Origin: an uncultured Collinsella sp.
Lineage (GTDB): Bacteria > Actinomycetota > Coriobacteriia > Coriobacteriales > Coriobacteriaceae
Length of the DNA stretch: 6,403 bases
Assembly (NCBI GenBank): GCA_902465115.1
Contig: CABQMC010000089.1
Coordinates: forward strand, 1-6,403
Direction of reading: 5' to 3'
In this document: piece after piece, positions 1-5,216 of the stretch
How positions within the stretch are numbered: position 1 is the first letter of the stretch
Layout of the letters: each line of letters begins with the position of its first letter
Made by a program: the position numbers and the translations under genes
Notes under the pieces: model-generated
The model's input: the letters and a program-made list of their open reading frames with translations, nothing else
Database searches by the model: none
What the model was told of the DNA's origin: nothing

Positions 1-984
1 CTTGCACTCGTGGGCGTCATCTGCAAAAAGGACGGCACCACCGTCGACATCAACATCGGTGACAAGGCCGACGATCCGGTCTTTACCATCTCCGACCTGC
101 TGATCCACCTCTCGAGCGAGCAGATGGCCAAGCCCGCCAAGGACGCCGTCGACGCCGAGATCCTCGACGTGATCGTGGGCGGTCGCCCCGTCAAGTTTGA
201 CGAGAACGACAAGGACGCCCCCAAGGAGCCCGTCAAGCAGATGTTCCTGGACATCCTCAAGGAGCAGTACGACGTCGAGGAGGAGGACTTCCTCTCCGCC
301 GAGATCGAGGTCGTGCCCGCCGGTCCCGCCCGCGACATGGGCCTCGACCGCTCCATGATTCTGGGCTATGGCCATGACGACCGCGTCTGTGCCTACCCGT
401 CCATGCTCGCCCAGATTAATGTGGCCAATGTCGAGCGCACGAGCATCACGCTCATCGTCGACAAGGAGGAAATCGGCTCCGTGGGTGCCACCGGTATGAC
501 GAGCCGCTTCTTCGAGAACACCGTCGCCGAGATCATGACGCTCGCCGGCGAGGATAGCCCGCTGGCCCTGCGCCGCGCGCTCGCCCGCAGCCGTATGCTC
601 TCCTCTGACGTGTCCGCCGGCTTCGACCCGGGCTATGCCGGCAAGTTCGAGACCAAGAACGCGGCCTTTATGGGTCGCGGCCTGTGCTTTAACAAGTACA
701 CGGGCAGCCGCGGCAAGGGCGGTTCCAACGACGCCGACGCCGAGTATGTGGCCCTCGTCCGCGACATCATGGACGAGGCCGGCGTGGACTTCCAGACCTG
801 TGAGCTCGGCCGCGTCAACGCGGGCGGCGGCGGCACCATCGCCTACATCATGGCCAAGTACGGCATGAACGTCATCGATTCCGGTGTTGCCGTCCTGTCC
901 ATGCACGCCCTGTGGGAGGTCGCCAACAAGGCCGACATCTACGAGGCCTACCGCGGCTACAAAGCCTTCCTCGAGCGAGCCTAA
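1..984 (+). CDS. M18 family zinc aminopeptidase, 5'-truncated by window edge
   Basis: This is the C-terminal part (327 codons, open from base 1) of a metallo-aminopeptidase of peptidase family M18 (aspartyl aminopeptidase/LAP4 type). The family is usually about 430-470 residues, so roughly 110-140 N-terminal residues, including the first zinc-binding His, lie outside the window. These enzymes are cytosolic, use two metal ions and remove N-terminal residues from peptides. Visible motifs are GYGHDDR (364-384, bridging Asp), DKEEIGS (460-480, catalytic Glu and metal-ligand Glu), SSD (601-609, Asp ligand), KYTGSRGKGGSNDADAE in the C-terminal half, GGGGT, and LSMH (895-906, the last His ligand). 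All expected C-terminal ligands are present and the frame is clean to TAA. The GTG at 10 is only the first in-frame start-like codon, not a real start. An inverted repeat begins 13 nt after the stop and may act as its terminator. The family call is confident; the exact substrate preference cannot be read. Confidence 0.93.
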   Translation, partial: LALVGVICKKDGTTVDINIGDKADDPVFTISDLLIHLSSEQMAKPAKDAVDAEILDVIVGGRPVKFDENDKDAPKEPVKQMFLDILKEQYDVEEEDFLSAEIEVVPAGPARDMGLDRSMILGYGHDDRVCAYPSMLAQINVANVERTSITLIVDKEEIGSVGATGMTSRFFENTVAEIMTLAGEDSPLALRRALARSRMLSSDVSAGFDPGYAGKFETKNAAFMGRGLCFNKYTGSRGKGGSNDADAEYVALVRDIMDEAGVDFQTCELGRVNAGGGGTIAYIMAKYGMNVIDSGVAVLSMHALWEVANKADIYEAYRGYKAFLERA

Positions 985-997
985 CCAACCCTTCATC

Positions 998-1072
998 AGT
1001 TGCGGTGAAATACGGACTAAACTGGCCCATAAACGGCCAAAACAGACCGTATTCCACCGCAACTTCCTTTTT
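998..1072. repeat. Long imperfect inverted repeat, possible repeated extragenic element or terminator
   Basis: Left arm AGTTGCGGTGAAATACGG (998-1015) is complementary to right arm CCGTATTCCACCGCAACT (1047-1064). All 18 positions match except one that becomes a G-U wobble in RNA. Inside lies a second hairpin, TGGCC (1023-1027) with GGCCA (1035-1039) and a 7-nt loop. A T-rich tract follows (CTTCCTTTTT, 1063-1072). The structure fills most of the space between the aminopeptidase stop and yaaA. It could be an intrinsic terminator for the aminopeptidase with an imperfect U-tract, an RNA structure in the yaaA leader, or a copy of a dispersed palindromic element. The nested, nearly symmetric design and the length of the arms are more than a minimal terminator needs. 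Its copy number elsewhere in the genome cannot be seen here. Confidence 0.75.
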
Positions 1073-1087
1073 GGCAGAGGAGAGTCC

Positions 1088-1897
1088 ATGCTGCAGGTCA
1101 TCATTTCGCCCGCCAAGCAGATGCGCGCGGCCCAAGATGCTTTTGAAGTCCTGGGCATCCCACCCTTTGTGCGCGAGACGGCTCGCCTCCACCGCGCACT
1201 GCTAGATATCGAGCGGAATGAAGGCAGCGGCGGCCTGCAGGCGCTGTGGAACGTGAGTGACAAACTGCTGGGGCCTTGCCTCAACACCCTGCATGAGTTC
1301 GGGCCCATCCTGAAAAGCGGCGATCTCGACAATCCCGCACTCGCCCGTCACCTCTCCCCTGCCGTCATGTCCTATCACGGCATTCAATACCAGAGCATGG
1401 CACCCGAGGTGATGGATTCCGCGCAGCTCGCATGGCTGCAAGACCATCTGTGGATCCTCTCCGGCCTCTACGGGTGCGTTCATCCCTTTCATGCCGTCGA
1501 ACCGTATCGGCTGGAGATGGGCGCGAAGCTCGCCGTTGACGATGCCCGAGACCTCTACGCGTTTTGGAGCGACAAGCTCGCGCGGGCTATCGCCCCGGCA
1601 GGCTCAAACACCACGATCGTCAACCTCGCCAGCGTAGAGTATGCCAAAGCCGTTCTGCCCCACCTCGCGGGCGACGCCACGGCCGTCACATGCCTCTTTG
1701 GCGAGGGTATCCGCAACGGGAAGCCCATCCAACGGTCGACCGCCAGCAAAAAGGCGCGCGGCTCCATGGCGCGGTGGATGGCAGAAAACAAGCTCGAGGA
1801 TGCAAGCGAACTTACCGCATTCAACATCGGCTATCGGCACATCCCCGAGCTTTCAGACAAAAACACCCTGGTTTTCATGAACGCGCAGGCACAATAG
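1088..1897 (+). CDS. yaaA: Peroxide stress protein YaaA (UPF0246/DUF328 family)
   Basis: A 269-residue protein, close to the usual 240-260 of the YaaA family. In E. coli, YaaA is induced by OxyR during hydrogen peroxide stress and limits DNA and protein damage by lowering free intracellular iron; some homologues bind DNA. Hallmarks are the N-terminal strand MLQVIISPAKQM, SGLYG...EPYRLEMGAKL (around residues 126-147), the NLASVEYAKAV segment, and the signature FGEGIRNGKPIQRSTASKKA followed by RG (around 210-231). The C-terminal FNIGYRH...LVFMN strand is also present. The start at 1088 is chosen because AGAGGAGAG (1076-1084) lies just upstream and the family N-terminus begins exactly there. The open frame extends upstream to 884, but that would run through the aminopeptidase gene. 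There is no obvious own promoter: the space upstream is filled by the inverted repeat. It converges on a minus-strand gene 23 bp downstream. Function is by family; the biochemical mechanism is still partly open. Confidence 0.93.
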   Translation: MLQVIISPAKQMRAAQDAFEVLGIPPFVRETARLHRALLDIERNEGSGGLQALWNVSDKLLGPCLNTLHEFGPILKSGDLDNPALARHLSPAVMSYHGIQYQSMAPEVMDSAQLAWLQDHLWILSGLYGCVHPFHAVEPYRLEMGAKLAVDDARDLYAFWSDKLARAIAPAGSNTTIVNLASVEYAKAVLPHLAGDATAVTCLFGEGIRNGKPIQRSTASKKARGSMARWMAENKLEDASELTAFNIGYRHIPELSDKNTLVFMNAQAQ

Positions 1898-1920
1898 ACC
1901 CGCCGTTTCCAAACACCTCG

Positions 1921-2442
1921 TTACTCCGCCAAGCCATCGGCCTTTGCAATCTCGCTCGTCGAGCCATCTTGGTAGGTAATCTTAACGTGCTCCACCTCGG
2001 ATACCGCAGCGCCCGCCGGGGGCTCCAAGCGCCATTCCGCCAGCGCAATGTCCATGGTCGTGGGCACGTCCCCTTGATCTTTGAGCTTCACCGTCAGCGT
2101 TTTGAGCGTCGCATCAAACGTCACGCGTTCGATTTCTTCGCCTGGAATGGACCCACCACTCAGCTGCAACTGCACAAACTCATCGCGCGGGTACCAATAA
2201 TCGCCCGGAATGGCGAGCGTATTGGCATTACCGCCAGTACTCCTCACCGTCATAATCGGTAGGCTATCATCGGCCTCAAACTCCCAGGCAGTGCCGCCGC
2301 GACCACCAAACGTCCAGATACAAACGGCAATCACAAGCACGGCAAGCACCGCAAAACCAATCGCGACAAGGCCATGATGGGCACGGCTCTCCTCGGCCGA
2401 TACATCCCATTGCGTCTCTCGATATAGATGCTTGTCTTCCAT
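1921..2442 (-). CDS. Hypothetical protein with single N-terminal membrane anchor
   Basis: A 173-residue protein not recognised as any named family. A short acidic/polar N-terminus (residues 1-23) precedes one strong hydrophobic helix (about 24-46, rich in Val, Ala, Leu and Ile, ending IWTFGG). No lipobox or signal-peptidase site is evident, so it is probably a bitopic protein with the remaining 125 residues outside the cell. That part alternates short hydrophobic and polar stretches (for example MTVRSTGG, FVQLQLSG, VTFDATLKTLTVKLK, VKITYQDG) and looks like a beta-sandwich; this is inference from pattern only. The start is supported by GGGGAGG, complement of 2448-2454, 5 nt before ATG. It is divergent from thiC (171 bp between start codons) and tail-to-tail with yaaA. 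No cysteine-rich, catalytic or transport motif is visible, so no function is proposed. Confidence 0.8.
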   Translation of the reverse strand: MEDKHLYRETQWDVSAEESRAHHGLVAIGFAVLAVLVIAVCIWTFGGRGGTAWEFEADDSLPIMTVRSTGGNANTLAIPGDYWYPRDEFVQLQLSGGSIPGEEIERVTFDATLKTLTVKLKDQGDVPTTMDIALAEWRLEPPAGAAVSEVEHVKITYQDGSTSEIAKADGLAE

Positions 2443-2469
2443 GTTCGCCTCCCCACGGGCATGCTCATC

Positions 2470-2498
2470 GCGTCAATCGTACCCATTCAGGCTATACT
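2470..2498 (+). promoter_or_regulatory. Candidate promoter of thiC
   Basis: TATACT at 2493-2498 matches five of six bases of a sigma-70 -10 box. Seventeen bp upstream, GCGTCA (2470-2475) shares only three bases with TTGACA. Transcription from it would begin around 2505, about 10 nt before the TPP aptamer, which is the expected layout. The weak -35 keeps this tentative. Confidence 0.4.
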
Positions 2499-2509
2499 TG
2501 AGCCCATTA

Positions 2510-2613
2510 CATAAACGGGGAGCTTGCAGGACAAGACGGCAGGCTGAGACTGGGCGCGCCCGCCCTGACCCGCAAACCTGATATGGGTAATGCCAACGAA
2601 GGGAGCCGTGCCA
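2510..2613 (+). promoter_or_regulatory. TPP riboswitch (THI element) controlling thiC
   Basis: The thiamine pyrophosphate aptamer is recognisable from its conserved pieces in order. CGGG (2516-2519) and CCCG (2569-2572) form P2. CTTGC (2523-2527) and GCAGG (2539-2543) form P3. The invariant CTGAGA (2544-2549) follows, then a GC-rich optional stem (GGGCGCGCCC, 2552-2561). ACCTGAT (2576-2582) and GGGTAATGCCAACGAAGGGA (2585-2604) complete the pyrophosphate-binding arm. These match the well-known thiM/thiC consensus. No separate terminator hairpin lies before the start codon. The only good Shine-Dalgarno, AAGGGAG (2599-2605), is built from the 3' end of the aptamer core, so control is probably at translation initiation. 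The segment 2502-2512 can also pair imperfectly with 2608-2619, covering the AUG. The aptamer assignment is strong; the expression mechanism is inferred. Confidence 0.93.
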
Positions 2614-3947
2614 ATGAGCACACAGACCGAGCCCAAGCTCGTCACGCAAATCGACTTCGCCCGCGCCGGGCAGATCACACCGCAGATGAAGGAGGTCGCC
2701 GAGCGCGAGCATCGCGACCCCGAGTACATCCGCGAACGCGTGGCCGACGGCCGCATCGCCATCCCCGCCAACATCGTGCACATCAAAAAGGGATGCGCGC
2801 CTTTGGCGTCGGCGAGGGCCTGTCCACCAAGGTCAACGTGAACCTGGGCATCTCGGGCGACAAGGCCGACGCCGCCGAGGAATGGAAGAAGGTCAAGATC
2901 GCCGAGGACTTTGGCGCCGACGCCATCATGGACCTCTCCAACTCGGGCAAGACACGCCAGTTCCGCCAGCAGCTCATCGACGAGACGCCGCTCATGGTGG
3001 GCACCGTCCCCATGTACGACGCCATCGGCTACATGGAAAAGCCGCTGGTCAAGCTTACCAAGGACGACCTGCTCGAGGTCGTGCGCGCACACGCCGAGGA
3101 CGGCGTGGACTTTATGACCATCCACTGCGGCATCAATAAATCGGTCATCAAAACTTTCAAGGAGACCGGCCGCCTTATGAACATCGTCAGCCGCGGCGGC
3201 TCGCTGCTGTTTGGATGGATGGAGGTCACCGGCAACGAGAATCCGTTCTACGAGTTCTACGACGAGGTGCTCGAAATCTGCCACGAGTACGACGTGACCA
3301 TCTCGCTCGGCGACTCCTGCCGCCCGGGCTGTCTCTACGATTCCAACGACGCCACCGAGACCGCCGAGATGATTGAGCTCGGCAAGTTGTGCAAGCGCGC
3401 CTGGGCCGCCGGCGTCCAGGTTATGGTCGAGGGACCGGGCCACATGGCGCTCGACGAGATCGCCGCCAATATGAAGCTGCAGAAGCGCCTGTGCCACAAC
3501 GCCCCGTTCTATGTGCTCGGGCCGCTGGTGACCGATATCGGCGTGGGTTACGACCACATCACCGCAGCCATCGGCGGCGCTATCTCCGCGAGCTCGGGCG
3601 CCGACTTCCTGTGCTACGTGACGCCCGCCGAACACCTGTGCCTGCCCAACGCCCAGGATGTGCTCGACGGCCTCATGGCCACCAAGATCGCCGCACACGC
3701 CGCCGATATCGCCAAAAAGGTGCCCCACGCCCGCGACATGGACGACAAGATGGGTCAGGCACGCCGCAAGCTCGACTGGGACGCCATGTGGAAGTGCGCG
3801 CTCGACCCGGTCACCGGCAAGAAGCGCTACGAGGAATCCCCCGCCGCCACCGAGGGCACTTGCACCATGTGTGGCAAGATGTGCGCCGTCCGCACCGTTA
3901 ACAAGGTGTTCGAAGGCACGACGATCGACCTCGGCATGGAGGACTAA
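2614..3947 (+). pseudogene. thiC: Phosphomethylpyrimidine synthase ThiC, interrupted by a one-base frameshift
   Basis: ThiC is a radical-SAM enzyme that rearranges 5-aminoimidazole ribotide into 4-amino-5-hydroxymethyl-2-methylpyrimidine phosphate, the pyrimidine half of thiamine. The first 59 codons run from ATG 2614 (MSTQTEPKL..., PANIVHIKK). The rest of the protein is in the next frame from ATG 2793 (MRAFGVGEGLSTKVNVNLG) to TAA 3945. One base is missing at GG(N)ATG, 2791-2793; restoring it gives 444 residues, typical of the short anaerobe-type ThiC. Conserved segments in restored numbering are SRGG (193-196), GDSCRPG, EGPGHM (273-278), CYVTPAEHL, and the cluster motif CTMCGKMC (C417, C420, C424). 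That motif is CX2CX3C, one residue tighter than the CX2CX4C of E. coli. The start is placed 8 nt after AAGGGAG; upstream ATGs at 2583 and 2590 lie inside the riboswitch. As written, translation would stop early, so the gene is inactive unless this is a sequence error or recoded. Confidence 0.93.
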
Positions 3948-3984
3948 CGCGTCACCGAAGCCACAATCGGTAACAAGGTGTTCG
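3899..3984 (+). repeat. 14-nt direct repeat of the thiC 3' end, 72 bp apart
   Basis: TAACAAGGTGTTCG occurs at 3899-3912, inside the last codons of thiC (N-K-V-F), and again at 3971-3984, 24 nt after the thiC stop. The copies are identical over 14 nt; flanking bases are only loosely similar. It may be the remnant of a small tandem duplication or of a deletion or recombination event. Confidence 0.6.
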
Positions 3985-3997
3985 TCAATTGTTGACG
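3983..3997. promoter_or_regulatory. Small perfect palindrome after thiC
   Basis: CGTCAA-TTG-TTGACG is a perfect 6-bp inverted repeat with a 3-nt centre. The outer bases TGTTC (3979-3983) and GAACA (4001-4005) could extend it with a bulge. Its size suits an operator or a weak hairpin. The right arm resembles a -35 box (TTGACG, 3992-3997), but no good -10 box is found at the correct distance. The role is unknown. Confidence 0.3.
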
Positions 3998-4038
3998 TGT
4001 GAACATTTTCTTACATTTGCGTAAAGATTGCACCACCC

Positions 4039-4068
4039 GCCCGGGATCGGCATACAGCCGGCCCGGGC
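4039..4068 (+). terminator. GC-rich hairpin between thiC and thiD
   Basis: GCCCGGG (4039-4045) pairs with CCCGGGC (4062-4068). A 2/1-nt interior loop separates this from CGGC (4048-4051) paired with GCCG (4057-4060), closed by the loop ATACA. It is a very stable 11-bp stem followed by only three Ts (ACTTTATAATG). It could terminate thiC transcription inefficiently, or stabilise the 3' end of the thiC mRNA. The poor U-tract is the main doubt. Confidence 0.45.
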
Positions 4069-4072
4069 ACTT

Positions 4073-4078
4073 TATAAT
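4073..4078 (+). promoter_or_regulatory. Candidate -10 box for thiD
   Basis: TATAAT, a perfect -10 hexamer, sits 46 nt before the thiD start and immediately after the GC-rich hairpin. The expected -35 position (around 4050-4055, GCATAC) falls inside the hairpin and does not match consensus, and there is no TG extension. If used, it would give a leader of about 40 nt without a riboswitch, making thiD independent of the thiC switch. Confidence 0.35.
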
Positions 4079-4123
4079 GCAGGCAGAAGACCCATTTGAA
4101 TCCGACCGAACAAGGGAGCGAAC

Positions 4124-4954
4124 ATGGATCGCAGTAAAGTACCCGCCGTTCTATCCATCGCAGGATCCGATTCCAGCGGTGGCGCAGGCATTCAGGCCGA
4201 CATCAAGACCATCACGGCGCACCGCCTGTATGCCGAGACGGCCATCACAGCCATCACCGCACAGAACACCCTGGGCGTCACCGCCGTGCAGAACATCTCC
4301 CCGGATATTGTCGCGGCGCAGATCGATGCCGTTTTTGACGATATCCGCCCCAGCGCCGTCAAGATCGGCATGGTTTCCTCTGCCGAGATTATCGAGGTTA
4401 TCGCCGACCGCCTGAGCGCTTGGGACGCACAAAATATCGTCGTCGACCCCGTCATGGTCGCCACCTCGGGCGCTCGTCTGATCGCAGAGAACGCCGCCGA
4501 AGCACTTACACGCCGCCTGTTCCCGCTGGCGACCGTCATCACGCCCAATATTCCCGAGGCCATGGCACTGCTCGATTACGAGGTCGATTCCGAGCGCACG
4601 CAGCAAAATGCCGCCATGCTTCTCACCCGCCGCTTTGGCTGCGCGTCTCTCGTTAAGGGCGGGCATTTTGTCAACGAGGCCAACGATGTGCTAGCAGAGC
4701 CCGCGCCGCTCGATGACGAGGGCAATCATCTGGGCGATCCACTCACCACGTGGTTCCGTCACAAGCGCATCGAGACCGGCAATACACATGGCACCGGCTG
4801 CACGCTCTCGTCCGCCATCGCCTGCGCGCTGGCCCAGGGCATGGATCTTGCCGACGCCGTCAACGCGGGCAAGGCATACCTGACAGGCGCTCTGGCCGCC
4901 GGCCTAAACATGGGCAAAGGCTCCGGCCCTGTCAACCACATGTGGCAGTACTGA
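4124..4954 (+). CDS. thiD: Hydroxymethylpyrimidine/phosphomethylpyrimidine kinase ThiD
   Basis: A 276-residue ribokinase-fold enzyme, normal for ThiD (about 260-275). It phosphorylates HMP to HMP-P and then to HMP-PP, the substrate that thiamine-phosphate synthase joins to the thiazole. The N-terminus shows the substrate-binding signature SIAGSDSSGGAGIQADIKT (residues 11-29) followed by AETAITAITAQNT. KIGMVSS and VVDPVMVATSG form the central strands, TPNIPEA the lid region and VKGGH the nucleotide side. GNTHGTGCTLSSAI (from residue 219) carries the GTGC anion hole (223-226) with the catalytic Cys226. All key residues are present. The start is fixed by AAGGGAG (4112-4118), 5 nt before ATG. It lies 176 bp downstream of thiC on the same strand, so the pair forms a pyrimidine-branch module. 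ThiD can also work in salvage of external HMP, so it would stay useful if thiC were really dead. It is followed by a strong bidirectional terminator at 5074. Confidence 0.95.
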   Translation: MDRSKVPAVLSIAGSDSSGGAGIQADIKTITAHRLYAETAITAITAQNTLGVTAVQNISPDIVAAQIDAVFDDIRPSAVKIGMVSSAEIIEVIADRLSAWDAQNIVVDPVMVATSGARLIAENAAEALTRRLFPLATVITPNIPEAMALLDYEVDSERTQQNAAMLLTRRFGCASLVKGGHFVNEANDVLAEPAPLDDEGNHLGDPLTTWFRHKRIETGNTHGTGCTLSSAIACALAQGMDLADAVNAGKAYLTGALAAGLNMGKGSGPVNHMWQY

Positions 4955-5073
4955 GGCAGTTTGCCGCAGCTCGCTATTGATGCTGACCAACAGGAAAAAT
5001 ACGCTGACGGTGCCGCAACACACTGACCGTACTTAGGGTTTTGCGCCCACTTGGGATATTCAAGGGATACGAG

Positions 5074-5110
5074 AAAGGGGCCGTGGCGACGAACCGCCAC
5101 GGCCCCTTTT
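5074..5110. terminator. Bidirectional intrinsic terminator between thiD and the lysis cassette
   Basis: GGGGCCGTGGCG (5077-5088) and CGCCACGGCCCC (5095-5106) form a perfect 12-bp stem with loop ACGAAC. AAA before and TTTT after extend it by three A-T pairs and supply a U-tract on either strand. It lies 119 bp after the thiD stop on the plus strand and begins 4 nt after the last ORF of the minus-strand cassette. It can therefore end both convergent transcripts. The stretch 4955-5073 contains no gene or other structure I can support. Confidence 0.9.
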
Positions 5111-5114
5111 GCTG

Positions 5115-5216
5115 TTATCGCCCGCGGTCGCTCCCGCCCCAGATCAGGGCGAGCGCGACAACCGTGACGAAGCTGCCCAAAATCGCGTCGAGCGCCGCGC
5201 CCATGACGAAAGCCAT
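5115..5216 (-). CDS. Small single-membrane-segment protein (33 aa) downstream of endolysin
   Basis: This short ORF begins MAFVMGAALDAILGS and ends WGGSDRGR, with a continuous hydrophobic stretch at about residues 7-27 (GAALDAILGS, then FVTVVALALIW) and a short charged tail. Its ATG (5216-5214) overlaps the endolysin stop codon by one base (TAATG), and its stop is 4 nt from the bidirectional terminator. That fits a real, translationally coupled last gene of the cassette. A weak GGGGTG lies about 8-13 nt upstream of the start. Position and topology suggest a lysis accessory such as a small holin-like or antiholin-like membrane protein, but no family is recognised and a non-coding explanation remains possible. 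An internal Met at residue 5 (ATG 5204-5202) is an alternative start. Confidence 0.5.
   Translation of the reverse strand: MAFVMGAALDAILGSFVTVVALALIWGGSDRGR

Noticed and set aside
884..1087. Upstream extension of the yaaA reading frame
   Set aside because: It overlaps the end of the aminopeptidase gene and the inverted repeat. The family N-terminus and the ribosome-binding site fix the start at 1088.
1564..2262. 232-codon plus-strand open frame across yaaA and the minus-strand gene
   Set aside because: It is Arg/His-rich, out of frame with yaaA and antisense to a gene with a good start site. There are no motifs.
2583..2613. ATG codons at 2583 and 2590 as thiC starts
   Set aside because: Both lie within conserved riboswitch sequence (around GGGTAATGCC). 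ATG 2614 has the correct spacing from AAGGGAG.
2487..3728. 413-codon minus-strand open frame across thiC
   Set aside because: It is antisense to thiC in a GC-rich gene, has His/Gly/Ala/Val-rich composition without domains, and covers the riboswitch. It is a shadow of the real gene.
4151..4666. Minus-strand open frames inside thiD
   Set aside because: They are Gly/Asp/Ala-rich antisense shadows of a fully conserved thiD.
4951..4969. Hairpin CTG-GGCA/TGCC-CAG over the thiD stop
   Set aside because: It is seven pairs with one mismatch and no T-run. The strong terminator at 5074-5110 explains transcript ending better.
4983..5027. Three CTGAC motifs about 20 bp apart after thiD
   Set aside because: Five-base repeats at uneven spacing are expected by chance and nothing else is shared between them.
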